Of a stretch of DNA of 64,000 nucleotides, positions 55,711 to 63,864 are shown in pieces (position 1 is the stretch's first letter; each line of letters begins with the position of its first letter). A program made the translations under genes and the position numbers. Origin of the DNA: Bacteroidota bacterium (GTDB lineage Bacteria > Bacteroidota > Bacteroidia > NS11-12g > UBA9320); NCBI GenBank assembly GCA_947468275.1, contig CANIKO010000004.1, forward strand, positions 1 to 64,000, given 5' to 3'. Below the pieces are notes generated by a model. That model searched no databases and was not told the DNA's origin. It saw only the letters and a list, made by a program, of their open reading frames with translations.

Positions 55711-58700
55711 CTAATTTATATTACTATTTATTTTATTAATCCGGGTTGTTTTAATTTTATTAGCATATTCAGTAATAATGAAATACATGCCAGAAGTATA
55801 ATTTGCAAGGTCTAGCGGCATTTCATTAAATCCATTAACGATGGTTTTTTCGGTGGTGAATAAGGTTTCACCGGTAATGTTTGTAATTTTAACTTTAATT
55901 GTTTCTGAGGTGTTTGAAATGATTCTAACCGTTGTATTTCCATTAGTAGGATTAGGATATACAGTCACTTCATTTGCATTACTGTTTACTATGTTTTCAG
56001 CTAGCTCATCATTGATTAAGCTTTCTTTGTTTAAAGTACCGCAAGAACCGAATGTTGTATTCCAATAAAAATCAGAATAATCAGAATAGTGGTTAAGGGC
56101 AATAATTTGACCATTAAAATTAATACGTTCAGATTTGCTACCAAATGTTTCTAATTTATCTTTGGTGTAAACTGACGCGTTAAAAACTGTATGTTTATTT
56201 ATTTGTATGGAGGCAGGAGAATAAAATACTATCGACTTGTTTTCATAATTAATAATATTATTATCCGCAATAATAGTAGGGTTGCAAAGAATTATTTTAG
56301 TGCAGGTACTAAATATAAGAGTAGCTTTACTAGAAGTTGTAATTTTATTAGCATAAATAACTGGATGAGTAAAGGTGACTTTGGCTCCACTTCCAATTAC
56401 AATATTTCCAAATATAGAATCGGTTAGAGTTACTCTGGCATTAGTTTTTACAGTTATATTATTATTACTTGAACAATAAGGGTTATTAATAAACTCAGGT
56501 AAATTAACTTGTGCAGCATTTGTTGTGTATGCTTTTGTTATTTTACCTCCTGTAGTTGCAGTCACATTTATCGCTTTAGCAAAAATATTTGAAGCGGTGA
56601 TTAAGGAGTTGGTATTGACCTCTATTCTACCTGCACTACCTGTAGATCCAACGCTACCTGATTTAACTATTGATGTATTTCTTAAAATAGCTTCACCACT
56701 TACCAAAATTGAATAAGAAGAGGTTAGTGAGGTTGCATCATAATTTACCGTGGTTTTGGCAGTTGCACTGCAACCATTGGCGAATTTAACAATTACTGAA
56801 TATTTTCCAGAGGCATTAACGTTAATTGATTCAGTAGTAGCGGCATTACTCCATCTGTAAGTTGCAGTTTCTGTAACTGAAGTTTTTAACACAATTAATC
56901 CGCCCTGATAAAACTCAGGTTGATTATTTTGAGTAATGGAAATGGATGAAATTGTTCCTGAAATAGTAACGATTGCAGTACCTTCACTTATATTTCCATT
57001 CACATCTGTAACAGTTAAGGTTACTGTATTAATTCCAATATTATTGCAATTGAAAGAAGTAGGACTTACACTCACACTGGTAATACTGCAATTGTCATAA
57101 CTTCCGTTATTAATGTCATCGGCCGTAATTGTGGCCATTCCATTAGTAAGACTTAGGGTTATGTCGTGAGTTATAACAGTTGGACCTATCGCGTCAATAA
57201 CGGTTACAATAGCAACTCCAGTATCTGAATTTTTATTTGCATCGGTAACGGTAAGGATTACTGAATTATCACCAATTGCGGTATAATTAAAGGAAGATTT
57301 ATCCAAATCAAAATTAGAAATACTGCAACATGTGCTGAAGGATCCATTATCAATTTCTGAAGCACTAATACTAGCAACCCCTGTGCTGTCCAAATAGATC
57401 GTAGTATCTTTAGTAATTACAGTAAGGCTTTCCTTAATGGTTATTCCAGAAATATAGACAGGAATTCCTTGACTTAAATTGAAATAGGAACCGCTAGCCG
57501 AGGTAGTTAATTTTAAAGTTTTAACAAAATAGTAATTAGTATCGCTAGCACTCTTATCAATAAAAGAAGTTTCAGTAACGGGTGTTGAATTTATTAAAGT
57601 ATAATTACCATCAGGCTTATTCGAATGGTAAATAGAATAACCTGTAATGCTTGATTCATCCGATGCGGTCCATGATAAGTTAACCTCTGTATTGTTATTC
57701 TGAGCTGAAGCATTTACATTGGTAGGAGGGGCAATAATGTGTAAACGTAAAGTTGGGTCACCCATTAATTCTATAGGTACTGTATTTTTATATAAATTAT
57801 CTTGATAAGTTCCTTTGTTATTTTGAGTAATCTTCGCACAATACCCGATTGATTCACCTAAAGCCATAGCGTGATTTTCCCAATAAGGACGTCCGCTCCA
57901 GGCTACTGTAAGTCCGTTTTGAGCAGAAGCCAAAGGGGCACGAAGTAAATTATTAGCATTATCCCAATCGCCAAAATAACTTCCAAAAAGCATATTGAAA
58001 ATGGCTCCTTTTGCATTTACGAATGAATCGGTGGTGCCAATTCCATCGCAGCTTTGATAGGTTCCACCTCCTGCACCATAGCCAAATAGTATGTTTTCTT
58101 TGCGACATGCAGTAAAGTAATCCTGGTCAGACACATTTTTTGGACCAAACATGACTGAAAAATTTCTCCATCCTGTGCTTCCAAATGAACCAAGGGTATA
58201 TGAAAAATTATCATCCACCACACCTTTCTCAACAGTTTTGGTTATTTTATATCTAAAATCATGGTCTTTTTTAATGTATTGTTTTGTAAGTTCAGCTTCA
58301 GTTTTTGAAAACTTCGACATGTTAGATAAATCGATGCGGCCTGTTTGATATTTAACGGCACCTGGCAATACACTATTATCCCATTTTCCATCGTTTGGCA
58401 AATTTTGGTTTTCGGTACGAGTAATACCTGATACCTTGGTAATGGCATCAGACCATTGGTCATAATCAATGGTATAATAGGCATCAGTAGGCCACACACC
58501 AGAATGATCTCCATGTCCGTCGGGAGCAAAATTACCAGAATAAGGTACAGGAACATGACCCAAAATAATTAATGATTTTAAACCGCCCACCTGAGTATCC
58601 ATTTTTTTAATTCCACGTTTTACTGCTTGAATAGAATCGGTTTTAGATACAGCTATTGAAAAAACGTTCCAACCATCGGCAGCCAAATCTTTTAAATAGC

Positions 58701-59148
58701 TGTTTAGTTCAGTATTGATTGTTTCGGCCAATGTTTTTTCAACCACCACCAATACATTTCCTCTGTTATCAACTGCAGGAACTTCAATTCCACTAAGTAT
58801 ATAAGTATAGCCATTAGATAAATCGGCTTTTATTTTTTCGATATAATATTCGTATTCTGTACCAATAGTAACATCGGTATCTGTCCACATGGTATCGCTG
58901 CCAGCGGCAACGCCTTTAGTGGTAGATCCCCAAGAGGTTTCCGTTTTTAATTTGCGGTATATTTTATAATTTACCACGTCCGTAAGTAATGGCCACTTAA
59001 TGGTAATTGAATGATTCGCTTTATTAACTTCCACTCGGGCCTGAACTGTAAAGTCTTTCGATGTTTGTGCAAAGGCTTCTAATCCGAATGCGCACAAAAG
59101 AATAATGCTAAATAGATTTAAAAGGGAGATTTTACTTGAGATTTTCAT
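55711..59148 (-). CDS. Secreted FnIII/gingipain-fold-like/HYR protein with type A T9SS sorting domain
   Basis: A 1145-residue secreted protein. Signal peptide ends near LEAFAQ. Residues ~28-125: fibronectin type III. Residues ~125-480 resemble the peptidase C25 (gingipain) fold: GNVLVVVEKTLAETINTEL, SLIILGHVPVPYSG, WPTDAYYTIDYDQW, GRIDLSNM, LFGYGAGGGTYQSCDGIGTT, AIFNMLFGSYFGDWD, and the closing ELMGDPTLRLH. Where active C25 peptidases carry GHG and a Cys, this one has GYGAGGG and FNMLFGS, so it is probably not a peptidase. Then a second FnIII (~480-560), two HYR-like repeats (~590-740), an Ig-like module, a beta-helix-like region (~815-1040) and a type A CTD (VYPNPTNGNTTVRIISNTSE). Five tandem repeats lie directly upstream. 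Fold assignment is by motif order only. Confidence 0.85.
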   Translation of the reverse strand: MKISSKISLLNLFSIILLCAFGLEAFAQTSKDFTVQARVEVNKANHSITIKWPLLTDVVNYKIYRKLKTETSWGSTTKGVAAGSDTMWTDTDVTIGTEYEYYIEKIKADLSNGYTYILSGIEVPAVDNRGNVLVVVEKTLAETINTELNSYLKDLAADGWNVFSIAVSKTDSIQAVKRGIKKMDTQVGGLKSLIILGHVPVPYSGNFAPDGHGDHSGVWPTDAYYTIDYDQWSDAITKVSGITRTENQNLPNDGKWDNSVLPGAVKYQTGRIDLSNMSKFSKTEAELTKQYIKKDHDFRYKITKTVEKGVVDDNFSYTLGSFGSTGWRNFSVMFGPKNVSDQDYFTACRKENILFGYGAGGGTYQSCDGIGTTDSFVNAKGAIFNMLFGSYFGDWDNANNLLRAPLASAQNGLTVAWSGRPYWENHAMALGESIGYCAKITQNNKGTYQDNLYKNTVPIELMGDPTLRLHIIAPPTNVNASAQNNNTEVNLSWTASDESSITGYSIYHSNKPDGNYTLINSTPVTETSFIDKSASDTNYYFVKTLKLTTSASGSYFNLSQGIPVYISGITIKESLTVITKDTTIYLDSTGVASISASEIDNGSFSTCCSISNFDLDKSSFNYTAIGDNSVILTVTDANKNSDTGVAIVTVIDAIGPTVITHDITLSLTNGMATITADDINNGSYDNCSITSVSVSPTSFNCNNIGINTVTLTVTDVNGNISEGTAIVTISGTISSISITQNNQPEFYQGGLIVLKTSVTETATYRWSNAATTESINVNASGKYSVIVKFANGCSATAKTTVNYDATSLTSSYSILVSGEAILRNTSIVKSGSVGSTGSAGRIEVNTNSLITASNIFAKAINVTATTGGKITKAYTTNAAQVNLPEFINNPYCSSNNNITVKTNARVTLTDSIFGNIVIGSGAKVTFTHPVIYANKITTSSKATLIFSTCTKIILCNPTIIADNNIINYENKSIVFYSPASIQINKHTVFNASVYTKDKLETFGSKSERINFNGQIIALNHYSDYSDFYWNTTFGSCGTLNKESLINDELAENIVNSNANEVTVYPNPTNGNTTVRIISNTSETIKVKITNITGETLFTTEKTIVNGFNEMPLDLANYTSGMYFIITEYANKIKTTRINKINSNIN

Positions 59149-59150
59149 AT

Positions 59151-59330
59151 TATTTTATAGTTAGTAGTTGTAGTTAGTGTTTATGCTATTTTATAGTTAG
59201 TAGTTGTAGTTAGTAAGCTAGTGGTTATAGTATTTTATAGTTAGTAGTTGAAGTTAGTAAGCTAGTGTTTATAGTATTTTATAGTTAGTAGTTGTAGTTA
59301 AGTTAGTGTTTATGCTATTTTATAGTTAGC
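59151..59330. repeat. Five-copy degenerate tandem repeat upstream of the C25-like gene
   Basis: The string TATTTTATAGTTAG begins at 59151, 59187, 59231, 59275 and 59316, giving periods of 36, 44, 44 and 41 bases. Most copies continue AGTTGTAGTTAGT, some with AAGCTAGTG inserted. On the minus strand each unit reads CTAACTATAAAATA, and the copy nearest the gene touches its start codon. The unit resembles the leader motif before the gene at 50560-55419. Confidence 0.85.
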
Positions 59331-59649
59331 AGACAATAAATTTTAGTAGTTGTAGTAATTTGTTAGTAGTTTGTACTTAATAATTTGGGGTTAAAAGCAC
59401 GATTCAAAGTTGAGAATTATTGAAATGTCAGAAAAACCTAACTTGCTACTAATCTGTTAGAGGTAAGAAAGTTTTGGAAATTGTTTTATTATTCGGCAAT
59501 ACGGGGGTCTAATAATTGAATGATATTCTCTAAGTGCCTAATATTGAGGCGACAAAAAAGTATTCCTTAAATTGGTAATTGAAAATGTGGATTGGAAAAT
59601 ATAACAGACATTTGGGTAAAATTGGTAATATTTAATTTATTTTAAGACA

Positions 59650-59657
59650 TATATTTG
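59650..59657 (+). promoter_or_regulatory. -7-like box of the receiver gene
   Basis: TATATTTG matches the Bacteroidota -7 consensus TAnnTTTG and lies 14 bases before the ATG at 59672, which would give a short leader. No TTTG at the usual 19-21-base spacing was found, so this is half of a promoter at best. Confidence 0.35.
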
Positions 59658-59671
59658 CTCAACACTAAAAT

Positions 59672-60088
59672 ATGAAAGTTAAAAAACCTGCATATAAACA
59701 CAATATAGTAATGCTTATTGATGATAATGAGTTAGATAATTTTGTAAATCAAAAGATTATTGAGGGTAATCATTTTGCTCAAAAGATATATGTTAACTCT
59801 AGCGGCAAAAGTGCAGCAGAATTTTTACAAAATATTTTGGTAATTTCTAATAATGATGTTGATTTAATGCCTGAGGTAATTTTTGTAGATTTAAATATGC
59901 CAATAATGGATGGTTTTCAATTTATAGAGAAATTTGAACTCCTAATTAATAGATCGACTAAAAAATTCAAATTAGTCATTCTAACAACTTCTATTAATGA
60001 AGAAGATAAAAAGAAAGCCTTAAAATTTAATAATAATATTCTTTTTTTGAACAAACCTCTTACTGATGAAGGTTTGGCACTTATATAA
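59672..60088 (+). CDS. Stand-alone response regulator receiver protein
   Basis: A 138-residue REC-only protein of a different branch from the three other receivers. Acidic pocket MLIDDNELDN, phospho-acceptor in VIFVDLNMPIMDGFQFIEKF (about residue 71), Thr switch in VILTTSINEED and Lys in FLNKPL. No output domain. It ends 28 bases from the convergent TPR-like gene, whose own operon starts with a PAS kinase, so this receiver is the natural candidate partner of that kinase although transcribed from the other strand. Confidence 0.93.
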   Translation: MKVKKPAYKHNIVMLIDDNELDNFVNQKIIEGNHFAQKIYVNSSGKSAAEFLQNILVISNNDVDLMPEVIFVDLNMPIMDGFQFIEKFELLINRSTKKFKLVILTTSINEEDKKKALKFNNNILFLNKPLTDEGLALI

Positions 60089-60116
60089 GGTTTAATTGCT
60101 AGGGTTTAAATAATTA

Positions 60117-61544
60117 TTACGAAAAAGATAATTTCAATTTTTCAAAATCTTTTTCTAAAAATCGCATCATTTTTCTTTCCCCTGAATTTTCAAATTCAAA
60201 TAACCTTATTGATTTCAAAATTTTACTTTTAATTTTTTCTGAACCATCATTAGTGATAAGTAAACTCAGAATTTTAGAAAATGCAATTGCATTATCATAA
60301 CTATATTCATTTTGCCCTTTAATTTTTCTATAAAGGCTTCTGATAATACTTTCAGCAAGTTCAAACTCCTTATACTTTATATATACATAGGCCTGGCAAA
60401 GTTTAATTTCAATTTCGGCATTCAGTATATCCTTAAAGCTAGTGGTATTAATAATGTCATTAATTAGCGCTGTACTTTCTTTGTATTTTCCAGCATAAAA
60501 TTTAGAGATGGCAGTGTAAAACTTAAAATTTAGAATCGTAAAAACATTATCTGTATCCAGTAAAAAAGAGATTTCATTATTTTCAATATCTAAGCTCTGT
60601 TCAATATTTCTTTGACAATAATTATTAATCCGAGAAAATAGAAAATGAAACGCTAGGCAAAGGTTATCAAGTAATAACCAATTTTTAAATGTGGAGTTTA
60701 CTTCTTCAAAATATTTTTGTGCCTTATTTTGCTCATTAATTTGAGTGTAATATTCATATCGCAAAAAACTCACTATGTAATGATAATTTTTATATAGATT
60801 ATTGTTTTGATATTTTTGAATAATTTTTTCAGTTTTTTCTAATAAATCGTCTGTAGCTTCTTCATTTTCTTGATGTTGCTTGGTAAAAAGATGCAGATGA
60901 ACAATTATTATATTATGAATAATTTCAATGTGATTAGATCTATTAAGTTGGAAAATATTAACTATTTCCATTTTTATGAAATGTAATAGCTCATAAATAG
61001 AAACGGATTTAGATAGATAATATTCCGAAAGAGCTTTTATAAAACTTCCAAGTAGTTCCTCTGCTTTTTCAAGCGCCATGGTATACGCCAAATGTTTATT
61101 ATAAAGTTGAGAGTATTCATAATATTTAGGGGTGTGTAAATGTATTTTCTTTAAGGCACTATACACTGTAATTAAATCGCCCGACATTCCATTAGATTTT
61201 AAGTCATCTTCTAATTTATGTAAAATGGCTCCAGCGGTCTCTCTAGGGGTTTCGTAGCAGTATTTAGGAATATTTGATAGCTGACTTAAGATGTCAGATC
61301 TATCTCCCATCGAATCATTAATTAGTTGAGCTTGTATTTTGTCGTAAAGCCTTGATTTTAAAGTGTGAAATGAAGTTTTATTGTAATTTAAATGCTTTAT
61401 AATTTCATTATCTGATAAATTATTTTTCTTATATTCTTGTAATAAGAAAAGTAAATTTTCCGCTTTGTTTAGGATAAATAGATTTTCTAGTGATTCAATA
61501 TTTTCTAAATCCAGTTGATTAATAATAGCTCTTAATTTAAGCAT
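60117..61544 (-). CDS. Helical, TPR-like protein of unknown function next to a histidine kinase
   Basis: A 475-residue soluble, almost wholly alpha-helical protein rich in Asn, Lys, Ile and Leu, without signal peptide or membrane span. Residues ~20-75 (NLLFLLQEYKKNNLSDNEII, KHLNYNKTSFHTLKSRLYDK) could form a DNA- or partner-binding head with a helix-turn-helix-like spacing. Residues ~330-440 have TPR-like helix pairs (FYAGKYKESTALINDIINTT, QAYVYIKYKEFELAESIIRS). It begins 11 bases after the stop of the PAS kinase and is surely co-transcribed. I do not recognise a named family. Role as a scaffold or output partner for the kinase and the REC-only protein is inference from context. Confidence 0.8.
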   Translation of the reverse strand: MLKLRAIINQLDLENIESLENLFILNKAENLLFLLQEYKKNNLSDNEIIKHLNYNKTSFHTLKSRLYDKIQAQLINDSMGDRSDILSQLSNIPKYCYETPRETAGAILHKLEDDLKSNGMSGDLITVYSALKKIHLHTPKYYEYSQLYNKHLAYTMALEKAEELLGSFIKALSEYYLSKSVSIYELLHFIKMEIVNIFQLNRSNHIEIIHNIIIVHLHLFTKQHQENEEATDDLLEKTEKIIQKYQNNNLYKNYHYIVSFLRYEYYTQINEQNKAQKYFEEVNSTFKNWLLLDNLCLAFHFLFSRINNYCQRNIEQSLDIENNEISFLLDTDNVFTILNFKFYTAISKFYAGKYKESTALINDIINTTSFKDILNAEIEIKLCQAYVYIKYKEFELAESIIRSLYRKIKGQNEYSYDNAIAFSKILSLLITNDGSEKIKSKILKSIRLFEFENSGERKMMRFLEKDFEKLKLSFS

Positions 61545-61555
61545 ACTTTCGTTTA

Positions 61556-62617
61556 TTATTGGATTATGGGTAAAGTTATATTAAACGTGGTTCCTTGTCC
61601 TAAATTGCTAATTAATTCAATTTTACCGCCGAGTTTTTCAACTGCGTTTTTCACAATGTACAGCCCTAAACCCGATCCCTTAGAGTCTTCATTTCCTCTA
61701 TAAAACATGTCATAAACCTTTGACTTGATATCGTCAGATATTCCGGCACCGTTATCACTTACGTTTATATATAAATTACTGTTTAATTCACTTATTTCAA
61801 TGGAAATACTTGCATTGGTAGATTTATCGTGATAGTTAATTGAATTATGAATTAGATTGAGAAGTATTGAATTCATAAGTTTTTTGTCGCTGTAGTATTC
61901 AATTTTAGAATTATCTTTTACTTCAATGTTTATTCCTTTTCGTTTAGGACTATGTTCAAAGCCACTTAATATTTCATTTATAATTGTTTTGAAATTTATG
62001 AGTTCCTTTGTAATAACAGTGCTTTTTAAAGTGCGAATTACCTCAATTAGGTTAAATAAAATGGAATCAAGTTTTTTGTTGCTTTCTTCAATTTTATTGA
62101 GATAGGTTATTAATGGCTCTTCTTTTACTTCTCTTTTGGCAATGTATACCAATCCGAGTGCCGATGAAATTGGACCTCGAAGATCATGGGTCATTCGGTA
62201 AATATAAAAATTTAGTTCTTTTATTTTATTTTCAAAGTCAAGTTCAATTCTCTTGATTTGAGAAATATTTTTAATTACTCCTTCTAAATGTGTAGGATTG
62301 CCATTAGAATCAAGCAATGGCTTGGTATTGCATCTTACCCATTTTTCATCTCCATTTGAATTAATAATTTGAAATTCGGAAGTGGTAATGTCTTTGGTGG
62401 CTAATAGTAAATTGCCAATATTAAAAGTTTCCTGAAAATCAGGATGAATCAAAAGAGAAAGCAGATTAGAATTATCATAAAAGGCCTTATCTTCATAACC
62501 AAATAGTTTTTTGCATGATTTGGATATAAAAGTTATTTGATCCCCAACAGCGGATATGGAGAAAAAAACTTCATCATCCGATTCAAAAAGTATTTTAAGT
62601 TCTTCTTCTTTATCCAT
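61556..62617 (-). CDS. PAS-domain sensor histidine kinase
   Basis: A 353-residue cytoplasmic kinase. Residues ~5-122 form one PAS/PAC domain (FFSISAVGDQITFISKSCKK, DEKWVRCNTKPLLDSNGNPT). HisKA follows with phospho-His144 in YRMTHDLRGPIS, then HATPase_c: NLIHNSINYHD, DNGAGISDD, GSGLGLYIVKNAVEKLGGKI, GQGTTFNITLP. No membrane segment and no fused receiver. First gene of a two-gene run with the TPR-like protein (11-base spacing). It is not a close relative of the two multi-PAS kinases, whose H-box differs (FAYIVSHNLR). Confidence 0.95.
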   Translation of the reverse strand: MDKEEELKILFESDDEVFFSISAVGDQITFISKSCKKLFGYEDKAFYDNSNLLSLLIHPDFQETFNIGNLLLATKDITTSEFQIINSNGDEKWVRCNTKPLLDSNGNPTHLEGVIKNISQIKRIELDFENKIKELNFYIYRMTHDLRGPISSALGLVYIAKREVKEEPLITYLNKIEESNKKLDSILFNLIEVIRTLKSTVITKELINFKTIINEILSGFEHSPKRKGINIEVKDNSKIEYYSDKKLMNSILLNLIHNSINYHDKSTNASISIEISELNSNLYINVSDNGAGISDDIKSKVYDMFYRGNEDSKGSGLGLYIVKNAVEKLGGKIELISNLGQGTTFNITLPIIQ

Positions 62618-63067
62618 TTATGCGATTTTAATTTCTAAATTTTTATTTGCCGGATTATATTTCACTTATTAAAATGCTTAAAATGGTATAATAATTAACT
62701 TAATTAGTAAATTTTTCGCAATATAGTAATAGTTAGCAAACTATAAATCTATAATTTTAAAACACGTAAATTAGTAGCGAGTAAAATAAATTGGCTTCTA
62801 TAAATATAACACCTAGATTTAAAAAGTCATTCGATTTTAGATTTTATGTCCAATCAACTGACCATGACGCTGCATAAGAAAAGGGAGAATACCAAAACGG
62901 ATAAAATTTACTGGCCTTCGCCAGCTTGATAAAGTTCGGCGAAAAGGGGTAAAATGCTTTAATTTTTGAAGGCTTTTCATTCCTGTTTTTGTGCGATGTT
63001 ATCAAATTGTTAACTCGATATTTTAATTCATTTTATATTTATTTTTGCGCCTTATTTAATTAGCTCA
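62618..63067. other. Divergent intergenic region before the PycTM-like gene
   Basis: A 450-base gap. CCTTCGCCAGCTTGATAAAG with TTCGGCGAAAAGG (62914-62947) is a GC-richer imperfect inverted repeat unlike its surroundings. A 27-codon frame (62846-62929, ending KIYWPSPA) overlaps it and is not convincing. TATTTTTG at 63040-63047 resembles a -7 box for the downstream gene. Confidence 0.4.
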
Positions 63068-63649
63068 ATGCCTAAATTCTCCAATTTTGAAGACCAGGCT
63101 AAGATTCCTTTGAAGGATTTTCATGAAGTTGGTATCACATCCTACTTTCGAATCTTCTCAAATAATCTTAACCAACAGAACTCTTTAGCCGATAATAAGG
63201 CAAATATTATGATATCAATAAACACCGTTGTATTATCACTTATAATAGGTTCGTCAGCTAGAAATATAGAATACTGGGAAAATTTGTTTATCCCGATAAT
63301 GATGTTTATTCTGACTTCGCTTTTAACTACTGTTTTTGCTGTGCTAGCCACCCGCCCAAATTTCATTAAGGGTAATATTTCTCAAGCCGATTTAGACAAC
63401 AAGAAAACGACGTTATTGTTTTTTGGGAATTTTTCTAGTTTATCGCTTCCCGATTTTGAAGATTGCATGTTAACGATTTTGAAAGAAGATGAATATCTTT
63501 ATCGCACTTTGTTAGCAGATTGTTATGGTCAAGGAAAAGTGCTAAGAAAAAAGTATAATCTACTTAGCTATTCATACAATACCTTTTTGGTGGGGATAGT
63601 TTTATCCGTAATCGTTTTTATTTGCTTTCAATATTATATTTTGCATTGA
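63068..63649 (+). CDS. Stand-alone PycTM-like (Pycsar effector family) membrane protein
   Basis: A 193-residue membrane protein matching the PycTM-type domain that occurs alone or fused behind HD phosphohydrolase domains in Bacteroidota. Signatures: SLADNKANIMISINTVVLSL (42-60 region, first helix), FILTSLLTTVFAVLATRP (second helix), LLFFGNFSSLSLPDFEDCML, DEYLYRTLLADCYGQGKVLR and KKYNLLSYSYNTFLVGIVLS (third helix). In Pycsar anti-phage defence the effector is a membrane-disrupting protein triggered by cCMP or cUMP from a nearby cyclase. No cyclase or HD domain is encoded here or upstream; the window ends 350 bases on. A defence role is therefore only possible, not shown. Confidence 0.8.
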   Translation: MPKFSNFEDQAKIPLKDFHEVGITSYFRIFSNNLNQQNSLADNKANIMISINTVVLSLIIGSSARNIEYWENLFIPIMMFILTSLLTTVFAVLATRPNFIKGNISQADLDNKKTTLLFFGNFSSLSLPDFEDCMLTILKEDEYLYRTLLADCYGQGKVLRKKYNLLSYSYNTFLVGIVLSVIVFICFQYYILH

Positions 63650-63656
63650 AAAATTA

Positions 63657-63842
63657 TCACCATCCGCTTTGATAATTACCTTTGTTAATTAGATAAAATG
63701 CATCCGGCAATAACCAAAAGTATTTGCAGACATTATTGAATTGCGGTGAAATTCTTGGATTTTTCACTTGAATTCCCATTTTTATATTTTTTTCATAAAC
63801 TTCTACCAGCCGATTTATTTCTGGCATAGCCTTTTCCATCAC
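63657..63842 (-). CDS. Uncertain ORF, perhaps the end of a degraded gene
   Basis: A 61-codon frame starting at a GTG (ATG one codon later) and ending NNVCKYFWLLPDAFYLINKG then NYQSGW. It reads like protein sequence. The same frame can be followed upstream for about 28 codons (NPTFKKQTKILSFTSLHPTP) to a TGA, so it may be the 3' part of a broken or frameshifted gene. The ending faintly recalls SusD-type C-termini (L-P...N...Q-x-G-W), but this is too weak to name it. It ends 7 bases from the convergent PycTM-like gene. Confidence 0.35.
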   Translation of the reverse strand: MMEKAMPEINRLVEVYEKNIKMGIQVKNPRISPQFNNVCKYFWLLPDAFYLINKGNYQSGW

Positions 63843-63864
63843 ATATGGTGTGGGGTGTAAAGAG

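Larger units (their letters stand above)
59149..59671. other. 523-base divergent region upstream of the C25-like gene
   Basis: Divergent gap between the C25-like gene (minus) and a receiver gene (plus). The left third is the tandem repeat at 59151-59330, continuing as degenerate TTAGTAGTTGTAG words to about 59375. From 59400 to 59640 I see no gene. A TATATTTG box lies at 59650-59657. Confidence 0.5.

Noticed and set aside
59151-59330. CRISPR array.
   Set aside because: The units are AT-rich, degenerate, with 36-44-base periods and no distinct spacers; no cas genes are nearby.
62846-62929. A 27-codon frame upstream of the PycTM-like gene.
   Set aside because: Too short, unrecognised, and overlapping an imperfect inverted repeat; no supporting signal.
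63068-63649. Complete Pycsar defence operon.
   Set aside because: No nucleotide cyclase gene is present on either side within the window.
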